A DNA stretch of 64,000 bases from Zoogloea sp. (GTDB taxonomy: Bacteria > Pseudomonadota > Gammaproteobacteria > Burkholderiales > Rhodocyclaceae): NCBI RefSeq assembly GCF_023150065.1, contig NZ_JAKLLN010000015.1, forward strand, positions 62,001-126,000, read 5' to 3'. Below the pieces are notes generated by a model. It saw only the letters and a list, made by a program, of their open reading frames with translations. It ran no database searches and was not told where the DNA came from. A program made the translations under genes and the position numbers. Below are positions 56,642 to 64,000 of the stretch, one piece after another (within the stretch, counting starts at the first letter, position 1; each line of letters begins with the position of its first letter).

Positions 56642-57994
56642 CTACCGGTCCGCGTCGGCGGCGGCGGCGTCGCCGGTGAAGAAGGACTCGTTCTTGCGCG
56701 GCACCACCCGGTAGGGTTCATCCTGGAACAGGCCCTGAACCGTGCTCATGGTGCCGGCCTGCAGGTTGTGGATGGTGACCGGCTTGGCCAGCACCGCCGG
56801 CACGGCGGGCACGAAGAAGTTGGGCACCATGGACGTGCGCCACAGCTTGCCTTCCGAGTCGTAGCCATCCACCAGAGACACCAGCCAGGTGTCCTCGTCG
56901 AAGTAGTAGCGGCGCTTGGGCACGGCGTGGCGCTTGCCCGACACCACCGTGGCCTCCACCTCCCACACCCGGTGCAGCTCCCAGCGCAGCTTGGCGGCGT
57001 TGAGGTGGAACTTGTCGTAGGCCTCGGCCTCCTTCGCCGTCACCAGCTCGTTGTTGTTGTATGGGACGTACATCTCGCGCTTGCCCACCAGCTTCCACTC
57101 GAAGCGGTCGGGGTGGCCCATGAAGCCCATCACCTCATCGAAGTAGTTGGCCCCCGAAGACACGAAGTCGGGCGTGTCGTAGGCCACCGTGGGGGCGCGG
57201 CGCACCCGGCGCTGGCCGACCAGATACTGCCAGGCTTGGCGCGGCGCCTTGGCGTTGATGCTGTCCCGCAGGACCAGGGACTCCCCGGCCTTGAACGGGG
57301 GCGCGGTGGTGTTGAAGCGCTGGATGAAGTATTCGCCGCTCCAGCCCTTGGCCGAGCCCTCCTTGTAGTAGTAGGGATGCTGGAAGAAGTTATCGGTGCG
57401 GGTGGCCAGGGTGCGGGCGCCGTTGGAGGTGCCGACGATGTTCTTCGACCCGAACTCCACCGACTCGGGCTCGATGCGCAGGATGTAGTTCCAGATCACC
57501 TCGACGCCGGCCTTGGGGATGGGAAAGGGCACGCCGCCGAAACAGCCCTCCACCGACAGCCCGCCCTCCACCGTCTTGCAGGCGGTGGCATTGCGGGCGG
57601 TGGCGTCGTACACATGCTGGGGGGCCACCGCGCTGCGGTGGGTGGGGTACACATTGACGCGGAAGGACTCGGGGTACTTCTTGATCAGCGCCTGGGTGCC
57701 TTCGGAGAGCTTGTCGGCGTACTGGGCCAGGTTGGCGGCGGTGATCTGCAGGGTGGGCTTTTCACCGGGGAAGACGCTCACCGGAACGTCCCCCACCTTG
57801 GTGCCGGCCACCTTGGCGCCGCCCCCGCTCCAGGCGGGGATGCTGCCGTCCTTGTTGCCGGCACGCTCGCCCCCCAGGGGCGTGAGGGTGGTCTTGAGCT
57901 GGGCGGCCTCGTCGGCCGACACGGCGGCCAGGGCGGGCTGGAGCTGGGCGATGGCGCCGATCAGGGCCAGGCGGACAAATGTGGTGTTCTTCAT
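56642..57994 (-). CDS. DUF1329 envelope protein (partner of DUF1302)
   Basis: A 450-aa exported protein with a signal peptide ending ALA before AVSADEAAQL. Family landmarks include LTPLGGERAGNKDGSIPAWS near the N-terminus and the C-terminal AKLRWELHRVWEVEATVVSG and HAVPKRRYYFDEDTWLVSL. DUF1329 proteins have a LolA-like fold and are almost always coded beside a DUF1302 outer-membrane protein, as here (33 nt gap). The pair recurs with catabolic operons for hydrophobic substrates. It is the last gene of a four-gene unit and converges on the TyrR-like gene over 18 bp. Confidence 0.88.
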   Translation of the reverse strand: MKNTTFVRLALIGAIAQLQPALAAVSADEAAQLKTTLTPLGGERAGNKDGSIPAWSGGGAKVAGTKVGDVPVSVFPGEKPTLQITAANLAQYADKLSEGTQALIKKYPESFRVNVYPTHRSAVAPQHVYDATARNATACKTVEGGLSVEGCFGGVPFPIPKAGVEVIWNYILRIEPESVEFGSKNIVGTSNGARTLATRTDNFFQHPYYYKEGSAKGWSGEYFIQRFNTTAPPFKAGESLVLRDSINAKAPRQAWQYLVGQRRVRRAPTVAYDTPDFVSSGANYFDEVMGFMGHPDRFEWKLVGKREMYVPYNNNELVTAKEAEAYDKFHLNAAKLRWELHRVWEVEATVVSGKRHAVPKRRYYFDEDTWLVSLVDGYDSEGKLWRTSMVPNFFVPAVPAVLAKPVTIHNLQAGTMSTVQGLFQDEPYRVVPRKNESFFTGDAAAADADR

Positions 57995-58027
57995 GTCGGG
58001 GTTCCTCTTTTTTTCTGGGGCGCAGGA

Positions 58028-59671
58028 TCAGAAGCTGCGCTGGATGGACAGGGAGACGAAGTCCCGGTCGCCATGGAAGTTCTGGAAGGAATTGAGCCCG
58101 GTGGGCGTAGCCACGGAGCCCGCCGTGCCGATGTAGTGGGTGTAGTTGAGGCCCGCATGCCAGGCCTTCTGATACACGGCCTTGGCGCCCACGCTGATGC
58201 TGCCGCCCTGCTCCGCCGGAAAGAGCACGCCATTGACCGACGAGCGCCCGAACAGGCCGTAGCTCACCCCGATGGGCAGCTGCAGATCGGTCTCGGGCAG
58301 CACCTGGAAGTACTCGGGCGTAAACACGAACTGCACGGCGCCGGCATCACGGGTGGCGTTGGGGTCCAGCGCCTCGGGGTTGTCGGTGACGCGCAGGCGG
58401 CGGTTGAAGGCAAACTCGCCGACAAACGACGCCCCGTCCCACAGGGCGTTGGCGCCCAGCACGCTGATGGCCGACAGGTTGAGGTGCAGGGTGTCGCCCT
58501 TGGGGAAGCGGGCGTTGCTGCCGCCATCGGCCGCGGGGTCGTTGATGGGGAACACAAAGCTGCCCGCCGCCAGCAGGGGCTGGTTGGTACGGAAGGACAT
58601 CTCCCCCGCCACGTTGGTGTCGCCCACCAGGGTGCTGAAGCTGCCGCCCACGGTGCGGATGTTGCGGCCAAACACCATCACGTAGTCCTGGGGCACCACG
58701 CCGCCGGGGCCAGCGTTGAAGCGGGCGTAGAACTGGGGCAGCTTCTCGTGGAAGGTGGCGGCATACAGGCCGTACTCGCTGTCGCCGGACTTGAAGCGTA
58801 CCTGCATGCCGCCCTGCCCCGAGTTGCCGGGCTCGATGTCCTTGCCACGGGGAGCCGGGCCGTAGGGCGTGTACAGCAGCTCGCCGCCATCATCCACAAA
58901 GTCGGCAAAACTGAAGTAGCTGCCCGCAGCCGGCAGGCGCGACTTGCGCCATTCGGGCTGGAGGTAGGCGCCCACGATCACGTCAGGGGTGATCTGCAGC
59001 TGGGCCGACACCTGCCCCACCGGCCGCGCCACCTCCTTGAACTGGGAGTTGGGCACCGACAGGGCGCGGGCCAGGTCCAGGGGCGTCTGGGCGCCGGCGA
59101 TGCCGTTGTTGCCGAAGAACAGGCTCTCGCCGTAGAGCTGGGTGAAGCGCCCGGCCTTGAGGTTGAGGTTCATGTCGCCCACCGACTGGCGGGTATACAC
59201 AAAGGCGTCGAGCACCTCGGCGTTGCGGCCGTGGGTGATGCGGGTGTGCTTGTTGAAGCGGTCGTAGGGGCCGGTCTGGTTGAGGCCGGGGGCATCGTCG
59301 GCGCTGCGGTCGTTGCCGTGCTGGTAAACATCGTCGTACCAGCCCGCCGCGCTCACCCGAAAGCCGCTGTCGCGCTTGTAGCGCACCCCCAGCTCGGTGA
59401 GGATGTCGAGGCGGTTGGAGATGAGCCCGCGGCTGAAGTTGCGGTCGCCGTCGTTGGTATTGACCTGGGGCGTGAGGCCCGCCAGGCCCTCGGGCGCCAC
59501 GCTATTGCTCACCCCGCGCACCCGCCAGGCGGTGCTGTACTTGACGGTGGTGTCCCACGAGATCGCCAGGTCGGGCGAGTCGGTATCCAGGGTGAAGGAC
59601 TGGGCCGGGCCGGACAGGGCCATGCCGGCACAGGCCAGGGACACGACGCGGCAGAGGAGTCGCTTGTGCAT
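58028..59671 (-). CDS. DUF1302 outer-membrane protein
   Basis: A 547-aa protein with a signal peptide (RLLCRVVSLACAGMALSGPAQS), then FTLDTDSPDLAISWDTTVKY. Many alternating polar/hydrophobic strands and a C-terminal Phe (SLSIQRSF) suggest an outer-membrane beta-barrel. DUF1302 members are thought to help hydrophobic substrates cross the outer membrane, though direct evidence is limited. It sits between the Rieske oxygenase (12 nt upstream) and DUF1329, so it should be made with the enzyme. Confidence 0.88.
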   Translation of the reverse strand: MHKRLLCRVVSLACAGMALSGPAQSFTLDTDSPDLAISWDTTVKYSTAWRVRGVSNSVAPEGLAGLTPQVNTNDGDRNFSRGLISNRLDILTELGVRYKRDSGFRVSAAGWYDDVYQHGNDRSADDAPGLNQTGPYDRFNKHTRITHGRNAEVLDAFVYTRQSVGDMNLNLKAGRFTQLYGESLFFGNNGIAGAQTPLDLARALSVPNSQFKEVARPVGQVSAQLQITPDVIVGAYLQPEWRKSRLPAAGSYFSFADFVDDGGELLYTPYGPAPRGKDIEPGNSGQGGMQVRFKSGDSEYGLYAATFHEKLPQFYARFNAGPGGVVPQDYVMVFGRNIRTVGGSFSTLVGDTNVAGEMSFRTNQPLLAAGSFVFPINDPAADGGSNARFPKGDTLHLNLSAISVLGANALWDGASFVGEFAFNRRLRVTDNPEALDPNATRDAGAVQFVFTPEYFQVLPETDLQLPIGVSYGLFGRSSVNGVLFPAEQGGSISVGAKAVYQKAWHAGLNYTHYIGTAGSVATPTGLNSFQNFHGDRDFVSLSIQRSF

Positions 59672-59683
59672 GCCGGGCCTCCT

Positions 59684-60781
59684 TCAGACACGCTCGACGG
59701 CGCGGGTGTCCGCGGCGTCGGGTTGGCTGCGCCGCACTTCCTCGGCGATCACGCTGCGCAGGATGCGCCGCGCCCGCACTGCCCCCACGTCGCTGCTCAG
59801 CAGCACCGGGTTGAGGCTCAGCAGGTCGGCGTTGCCGATGTTGGCGTACTGGGCATCCACGTAGGGGCCGTCCTCGTCCACAAAGGCATCGTGCATGCCC
59901 TTGATCTTGGCGGCGTTGTAGTCGGCGTCCTCCACCAGGTGGTTGCGGCGGGTGGCGAAGAAGTAGTGGGTGGTGCCGTCAGTCTCGGGGGTGGTGGTGT
60001 GCAGGTCGTACTGGCCCAAGCAGTCGGCCAGGTCCAGCTCGGCCTGGTCGTTCTGGGTGGCGCCGATCTGCAGCTGCACGGTGGTGGGGGCCATGAACTT
60101 CACCTCCACAAAATGCCGCGCCTCGGCCATGGGCTCGGGCAGAAACTGGTTGAGGATGAAGATGGGCGGCGTCTGCTTCCACTCCCAGCGGGTGGCCACG
60201 CTGCTGTCGGTCTCCTTCACCTGGGGCACCTGGGGGGTGAGCTGGCCGCGGGTCGAGATGATCTCGCCGTGCAGGTGGTCCACGTGGCTCAGGTCCATCA
60301 CGTTGTCGGTGATCAGCTCGTAGTAGGTGTTGCGGTGCATGTAGGTGAAGCCCACGCCGTTGGGGTGGCCCTCGGTGAGGGGGCTGAAGTCGGGCAGCTT
60401 CGATTCATCGGCCGGGGCGTCGCCCATCCAGATCCACACAAAGCCGAAGCGCTCGAGCAGCGCAAAGGTGCGCACCCGGGCCGCCCGGGGGATGTGGCCG
60501 TTGCCGTGGGGGTTGTGGTTGCACACCCCGCTGCAGTCGAACTTGAGGCCGTGGTACTTGCACACCACCTCGTCGCCGTGGCGCACGCCCATGCTGAGGG
60601 GCACGAAACGGTGGGGGCAGCGGTCCTGCATGGCCACGGGGGTGCCATCCTGCTTGCGGTAGATGAGCACCGGGGTGTTAAGCAGCTTGCGGGCAAACAG
60701 GCCCTCGGCGCTCACCTCGGTGGACAGCGCGGCGACATACCACGCATCCCTGAGGTAAGTAACGCTCTTCCTTGTCTCCAT
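59684..60781 (-). CDS. Rieske non-heme iron oxygenase, VanA-like alpha subunit
   Basis: A 365-aa monooxygenase of the VanA/phthalate-dioxygenase type (alpha subunit only). The Rieske 2Fe-2S ligands are in CPHRFVPLS (about residue 54) and CKYHGLKFD. The mononuclear iron site is in DNVMDLSHVDHLHG (N-x2-D-x2-H-x4-H). The family includes vanillate O-demethylase and other aromatic O-demethylases and hydroxylases, so the substrate is probably a methoxylated or substituted aromatic; it cannot be named from sequence. The reductase gene lies 71 nt upstream in the same unit. Confidence 0.9.
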   Translation of the reverse strand: METRKSVTYLRDAWYVAALSTEVSAEGLFARKLLNTPVLIYRKQDGTPVAMQDRCPHRFVPLSMGVRHGDEVVCKYHGLKFDCSGVCNHNPHGNGHIPRAARVRTFALLERFGFVWIWMGDAPADESKLPDFSPLTEGHPNGVGFTYMHRNTYYELITDNVMDLSHVDHLHGEIISTRGQLTPQVPQVKETDSSVATRWEWKQTPPIFILNQFLPEPMAEARHFVEVKFMAPTTVQLQIGATQNDQAELDLADCLGQYDLHTTTPETDGTTHYFFATRRNHLVEDADYNAAKIKGMHDAFVDEDGPYVDAQYANIGNADLLSLNPVLLSSDVGAVRARRILRSVIAEEVRRSQPDAADTRAVERV

Positions 60782-60852
60782 TTTTTCTTCTCCAGGTGGG
60801 ATTGCCGGGCAGGCCCCCGGCGGGCACTACGTGACGGCGGCTGCCGCCACGC

Positions 60853-61827
60853 TTACAAGTCGATGGTCAGGCTGGGGCTGAGGGCGCGGGAGCAGCAGGG
60901 CGTGAAGCAGCGATTTGCCTCCCGCTCGGCCGGGCTGAGAAACACGTCCCGGTGATCGGGCAGGCCGTCGAGCACCGGCAGCACGCAGGCGCCGCACACG
61001 CCCTGCTCGCAGGAGAGGCTGATGTCCACGCCCGCCGCCAGCAGCGCCTCGGCCGCGGTCTGCTCGGCCGCCACCGGCACGCGCAGGCCGCGCCGGGCCA
61101 GGAGCAGCTCGAAGCTGCCGTTCCCGCCCGGTGGCGCGACCGCTGCCGGGGCCGCAAAGTGCTCGAAATGCACCCGGCCCTCATCCCAGCCTGCCTGCCG
61201 GGCGGCGCTGCACACGTGGCTGATGAAACCCGCCGGGCCGCACACGTACAGGTGGGCGTCGGCCCCGGCCCGGCGCAGCACGGCCTCGGCGTCCAGCCGG
61301 CCGGCCTCGGGGGCGCTGTCGTGGTAGAGCCGCAGCTGCGGGGCATAGGCCGACCGGGCCAGCGTGTCCCGGTAGGCGGCCCGTTCGGGGCTGCGGCTGC
61401 AGTAGTGCAGCTCAAAATCCCGCCCGGCGGCATGCAGGGCCTCGGCCATGGCCAGGATGGGGGTGATGCCGATACCCCCGGCAAACAGCACCGGGCGGCC
61501 CGTGGGCAGCAGGGGAAAGAGGTTGCGGGGCGGGCTGATCATCAGCGTGTCGCCCGGCCGGATGTCCCGGTGGGCGCAGGCCGAACCGCCCCGTCCATCG
61601 CGGTCGTGGAGCACGGCGATCTCGTAGAGCCGCAGCGCCGGGCCGGTCTGGCACAGGGAATACTGGCGCAGCATGCCGTTGGGCAGGGCCACGTCGATGT
61701 GCGCCCCCGCTGTGCAGGCCGGCAGCGGCCCGCCATCGACCGGCGCCAGAACGAAACTCAGGACATCAAGGGCAGCGTGGCGCACTTCGCAGACGCGAAC
61801 GGCCAGCATGGGTTGAGTGCTCAACAC
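60853..61827 (-). CDS. VanB/phthalate-dioxygenase-reductase type oxidoreductase
   Basis: A 324-aa electron-transfer partner of the Rieske oxygenase. Domain order is FMN/FAD-binding barrel (RQYSLCQTG), NAD domain (VLFAGGIGITPILAMAEAL, LYVCGPAGFI) and a C-terminal plant-type 2Fe-2S domain (CEQGVCGACVLPVLDG, last Cys in RCFTPCCS), the PDR/VanB order. The GTG at 61827 has AAGGAG about 9 nt upstream; an ATG at 61809 is an alternative. It is the first gene of the unit, directly downstream of a sigma-54 promoter. Confidence 0.92.
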   Translation of the reverse strand: MLSTQPMLAVRVCEVRHAALDVLSFVLAPVDGGPLPACTAGAHIDVALPNGMLRQYSLCQTGPALRLYEIAVLHDRDGRGGSACAHRDIRPGDTLMISPPRNLFPLLPTGRPVLFAGGIGITPILAMAEALHAAGRDFELHYCSRSPERAAYRDTLARSAYAPQLRLYHDSAPEAGRLDAEAVLRRAGADAHLYVCGPAGFISHVCSAARQAGWDEGRVHFEHFAAPAAVAPPGGNGSFELLLARRGLRVPVAAEQTAAEALLAAGVDISLSCEQGVCGACVLPVLDGLPDHRDVFLSPAEREANRCFTPCCSRALSPSLTIDL

Positions 61828-61888
61828 AAGCGGGGTCTCCTTTGGGATGAAAGTGCCCGGGCCACTTCGGGCCCTTGATCACCACTTC

Positions 61889-61903
61889 GCAATCCCCATG
61901 CCA
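61889..61903 (-). promoter_or_regulatory. Sigma-54 promoter of the Rieske oxygenase operon
   Basis: On the minus strand TGGCATGGGGATTGC: -24 TGGCAT, -12 TTGC, with GG and GC exactly 10 nt apart. The start would lie about 50 nt before the reductase GTG. Confidence 0.8.
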
Positions 61904-61976
61904 GCGCCAGCAATCACTTCAATTTATTGATTTATAAATATTTCTGTTTTTAATGAATCGACGGATAGAATTTGGA

Positions 61977-62017
61977 TTGCTGAAACCAGCAAACACATAA
62001 GTGCTGATTTCAAGCAA
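61977..62017. promoter_or_regulatory. Paired enhancer sites for the XylR/DmpR-like activator
   Basis: Site 1, TTGCTG-AAAC-CAGCAA (61977-61992), is a perfect inverted repeat. Site 2, GCTG-ATTTC-AAGCA (62003-62016), is a degenerate version about 25 bp further. They lie 74-114 bp upstream of the -24 element and just before the activator gene. Paired sites are the usual XylR/DmpR arrangement; protein assignment is inference. Confidence 0.6.
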
Positions 62018-62049
62018 CTGGATAAAAACAGACACCGGAGACCCACCCC

Positions 62050-63762
62050 ATGCCCGCCCCCGTCGACCGCCATCTGCAGTCCGTTCCTGGAGACATCGAC
62101 GACCGGGAGATCTCCAAATACGTCCAGTTCGACCCCGACAGCGGGCAGATCACCCTGCTCGACCAGCGCATGCTGCTGATCCACGGCTTCACCCTGGCGG
62201 CCCTGCGGCGGGAGCTGATCGAACGCCTGGGGGTGGAGGCAACCCGGGAGCTGTTCACCCGCCTGGGCTACCAGCAGGGCATGGAAGACGCCCGCCGCCT
62301 GCACAAATCGGTGGGCGGCGACCTGAAGCAGACCTTTGCCTACGGCCCGCGCCTGCGCGAGATGGAAGGCTTTGTGCGCAACCAGGCCGTGGATCGCATC
62401 CGCTTCAACCAGGAAACCGGCGACTTCTGGAGCGACTACTACTGGGAATCCTCCTGGGAAGCCGACATCCACCGCACCCAGTTCGGCATCAGCGGCTCGC
62501 CCGCCTGCTGGATGATGGTGGGCTACGCCAGCGGCTTTACCACCGCGCTGATGGGCCGGCCCATCCTGTGGCGCGAGGTGGAATGCGTGGCCATGGGCCA
62601 TGCCCGCTGCCGGGTGGTGGGCCAGCCCCTGGAAGAATGCGACGACGCCGAGGCCCACCTGAGCTTTCTGCAGGTCGAGGATTTCATCGCCACCCCCAAG
62701 CGCCGCGCCACCCAGCCCGCCCGGGCCCCGCGCCCCGAGGAAGCCGCCCGCCAGCTGCCCGACCTGATCGGCGCCTCCAGCAGCTTCAACGCGGTGGCCT
62801 ACCTCATCAAGCGCGTCGCCCCCACCGACGCCACCGTGCTGCTCACCGGCGAGAGCGGCGTGGGCAAGGAGCGCTTCTCCAAGGCCCTGCACGCCCTCGG
62901 CCCCCGCGCTGAACGCCCCTTCATCTCCATCAACTGCGCCGCCATCCCCCACGAACTGGTGGAGGCCGAACTGTTTGGCGTGGAGAAAGGCGCTTTCACC
63001 GGTGCCACCGTATCCCGCCCCGGGCGCTTCGAACGGGCCAGCGGCGGCACCCTCTTCCTCGACGAGATCAGCAGCCTGCCCCTGCACGCCCAGGGCAAGC
63101 TGCTGCGCGTGCTGCAGGAAGGCGAGCTGGAGCGGGTGGGCGACACCCAGGTCCGCCCCATCGACGTGCGCATCATCGCCGCCACCAACCGCGACCTGCG
63201 CAGCGAAGTGGAAGCCGGCCGCTTCCGGGAAGACCTGTTCTTCCGGCTCAACGTTTTCCCGGTCAAGATCCCCCCGCTGCGCGAACGCCGCGAAGACATC
63301 CCCCTACTGGTGGACACCTTCGTCAAGCGCTACGCCACCCGCTTCGGCAAGACCATCGCCGGCCTCACCCGCAACGCCAGCGAAAAGCTGTGGGCCTACG
63401 CCTGGCCCGGCAACATCCGCGAGCTGGAGAACATCATCGAAAGAGCGGTGATCCTGGCCGAGAACGACGGCAGCATCGACGTGGAGCACCTGTTCTCGGG
63501 TGGCGAGGAAGTCCCCCTGACCCTGCCCTCCCCCACCCCCGCAGACGCCCGTGCGGAAGCACCGTTGCGCCCAGGCGCAGAAATCCCCATCCAGCACGCC
63601 ATCGACCGGCTGCTGGATGCGCAGCTGTCCCTGGAGGAAGCAGAGGGAATGATGATCGCCACCGCGTTAAGGCGGACGGAGGGTAACCTGTCGGCGGCGG
63701 CGCGGCTGCTGAAGCTGGGGCGGGGGCAGCTGCAGTATCGGGTGGGGAAGCGGGCGGGGTGA
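62050..63762 (+). CDS. XylR/DmpR-class sigma-54-dependent activator
   Basis: A 570-aa aromatic-responsive activator. Domain A (about 20-130, FTLAALRRELIERLGVEATR) and the V4R region (about 150-210) hold the zinc ligands: Cys in GSPACWMMVGYA, then Glu, Cys and Cys in REVECVAMGHARC, spaced as in DmpR/PoxR. The AAA+ domain has GESGVGKE, GAFTGA and GGTLFLDEIS. The C-terminal Fis-type HTH has NLSAAARLLKLGRGQLQYRV. Binding of an aromatic to the A domain relieves repression in this class. It is divergent from the Rieske operon with a sigma-54 promoter and paired repeats between, so that operon is its likely target; the dmp operon is a possible second one. Confidence 0.92.
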   Translation: MPAPVDRHLQSVPGDIDDREISKYVQFDPDSGQITLLDQRMLLIHGFTLAALRRELIERLGVEATRELFTRLGYQQGMEDARRLHKSVGGDLKQTFAYGPRLREMEGFVRNQAVDRIRFNQETGDFWSDYYWESSWEADIHRTQFGISGSPACWMMVGYASGFTTALMGRPILWREVECVAMGHARCRVVGQPLEECDDAEAHLSFLQVEDFIATPKRRATQPARAPRPEEAARQLPDLIGASSSFNAVAYLIKRVAPTDATVLLTGESGVGKERFSKALHALGPRAERPFISINCAAIPHELVEAELFGVEKGAFTGATVSRPGRFERASGGTLFLDEISSLPLHAQGKLLRVLQEGELERVGDTQVRPIDVRIIAATNRDLRSEVEAGRFREDLFFRLNVFPVKIPPLRERREDIPLLVDTFVKRYATRFGKTIAGLTRNASEKLWAYAWPGNIRELENIIERAVILAENDGSIDVEHLFSGGEEVPLTLPSPTPADARAEAPLRPGAEIPIQHAIDRLLDAQLSLEEAEGMMIATALRRTEGNLSAAARLLKLGRGQLQYRVGKRAG

Positions 63763-63901
63763 GAAGTAGGCACTTTTCCTGACCCTATCACCGCACACTG
63801 GTCCGCATCAGGCATGGGGATGGGCGCGGCTATTGCGGGGAAGGGATCGACTGAGTGAGCTGGCACGTCAGAGCCATCGCTGGGGACGGAGGTCGGGTTG
63901 T

Positions 63902-63959
63902 CGGCCTTATGGAAAGCTTTACATAAGGCCGATTATGCAAAGCCAGCGATTATGGAAAG
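63902..63959. repeat. Cluster of four TTATGNAAAG motifs with a 10-bp inverted repeat
   Basis: TTATGGAAAG (63907-63916), its near-inverse CTTTACATAA (63917-63926), TTATGCAAAG (63933-63942) and TTATGGAAAG (63950-63959). The first two are head to head inside CGGCCTTATG ... CATAAGGCCG (63902-63931). The last two are direct repeats with a 17-bp period. It looks like recombinase, initiator or regulator binding sites near the window edge. The rest of 63763-64000 shows no gene. Confidence 0.6.
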
Positions 63960-64000
63960 TGGCAGATCGGAATGCCCGTCAAACACTGAAGGGCAGCGGC

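Noticed and set aside
56768-60955. A plus-strand open frame of 1395 codons opposite the DUF1329, DUF1302 and Rieske genes
   Set aside because: It is antisense to three genes with strong family motifs, is rich in Gly/Val/His/Gln low-complexity text, and spans their intergenic gaps. High GC leaves antisense frames open.
61812-61825. GTTGAG-TG-CTCAAC at the reductase start codon as an operator
   Set aside because: It lies within the first codons of the reductase gene and downstream of the sigma-54 promoter; the coding constraint and position make a regulator site less likely than chance.

Overview
This is a 64-kb, GC-rich chromosomal window, most likely from a betaproteobacterium of the Rhodocyclales (Thauera/Azoarcus/Zoogloea type). 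The basis is gene content: a multicomponent phenol hydroxylase with catechol 2,3-dioxygenase, several sigma-54 promoters with enhancer-binding activators, a homodimeric-E1 pyruvate dehydrogenase operon whose E3 carries a lipoyl domain, and a folD-purE-purK-tsaC cluster. No rRNA, CRISPR array, prophage or intact insertion sequence was seen. The taxonomic call is an inference.

Layout. 1-3375: sbcD and the 5' two thirds of sbcC (minus strand). 3376-5790: a visibly lower-GC accessory patch with a two-gene unknown cassette (soluble protein plus three-helix membrane protein), short palindromes, and an orphan FitA-like antitoxin beside a decayed PIN toxin. 5791-13019: AraC regulator divergent from an Fsr-like MFS pump, then a three-gene minus-strand operon (secreted duplicated-domain protein, DUF486 membrane protein, MFS transporter) behind a consensus sigma-54 promoter and next to an NtrC-like two-component pair. 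13216-17593: AraC regulator plus amidase; TetR plus O-methyltransferase. 17928-25149: tRNA-Tyr, tRNA-Ala, tsaC, purK, purE, folD, and a PAS-rich histidine kinase with a FixJ-type regulator. 25386-33103: periplasmic binding protein, then aceE-aceF-lpdA. 33203-34411: secreted protein of unknown function.

34543-44737 is an aromatic-degradation block. It holds a phenol hydroxylase/catechol 2,3-dioxygenase operon in the order ferredoxin-dmpB-dmpKLMNOP from a sigma-54 promoter, then a TfdB-like flavoprotein phenol monooxygenase with a periplasmic binding protein, divergent from a GntR/FCD regulator over a perfect 20-bp palindrome. Phenols would be hydroxylated to catechols by either enzyme and ring-cleaved by DmpB; the lower meta pathway is not in the window. 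44811-50457: MFS transporter, AraC regulator, an MgtA-type Mg2+ ATPase and a TRIC-family channel.

50475-56623 is a D-alanine catabolic operon (dadA-ridA-amino acid permease-alanine racemase) divergent from a TyrR/PhhR-like sigma-54 activator, with two related palindromic sites between. 56642-63762 is an operon for a Rieske oxygenase, its VanB-type reductase and a DUF1302/DUF1329 envelope pair. It is divergent from an XylR/DmpR-class activator, with a sigma-54 promoter and paired inverted repeats between them. The last 240 bp carry four copies of a TTATGNAAAG motif. Sigma-54 control recurs at four promoters, three with an enhancer-binding activator next door.
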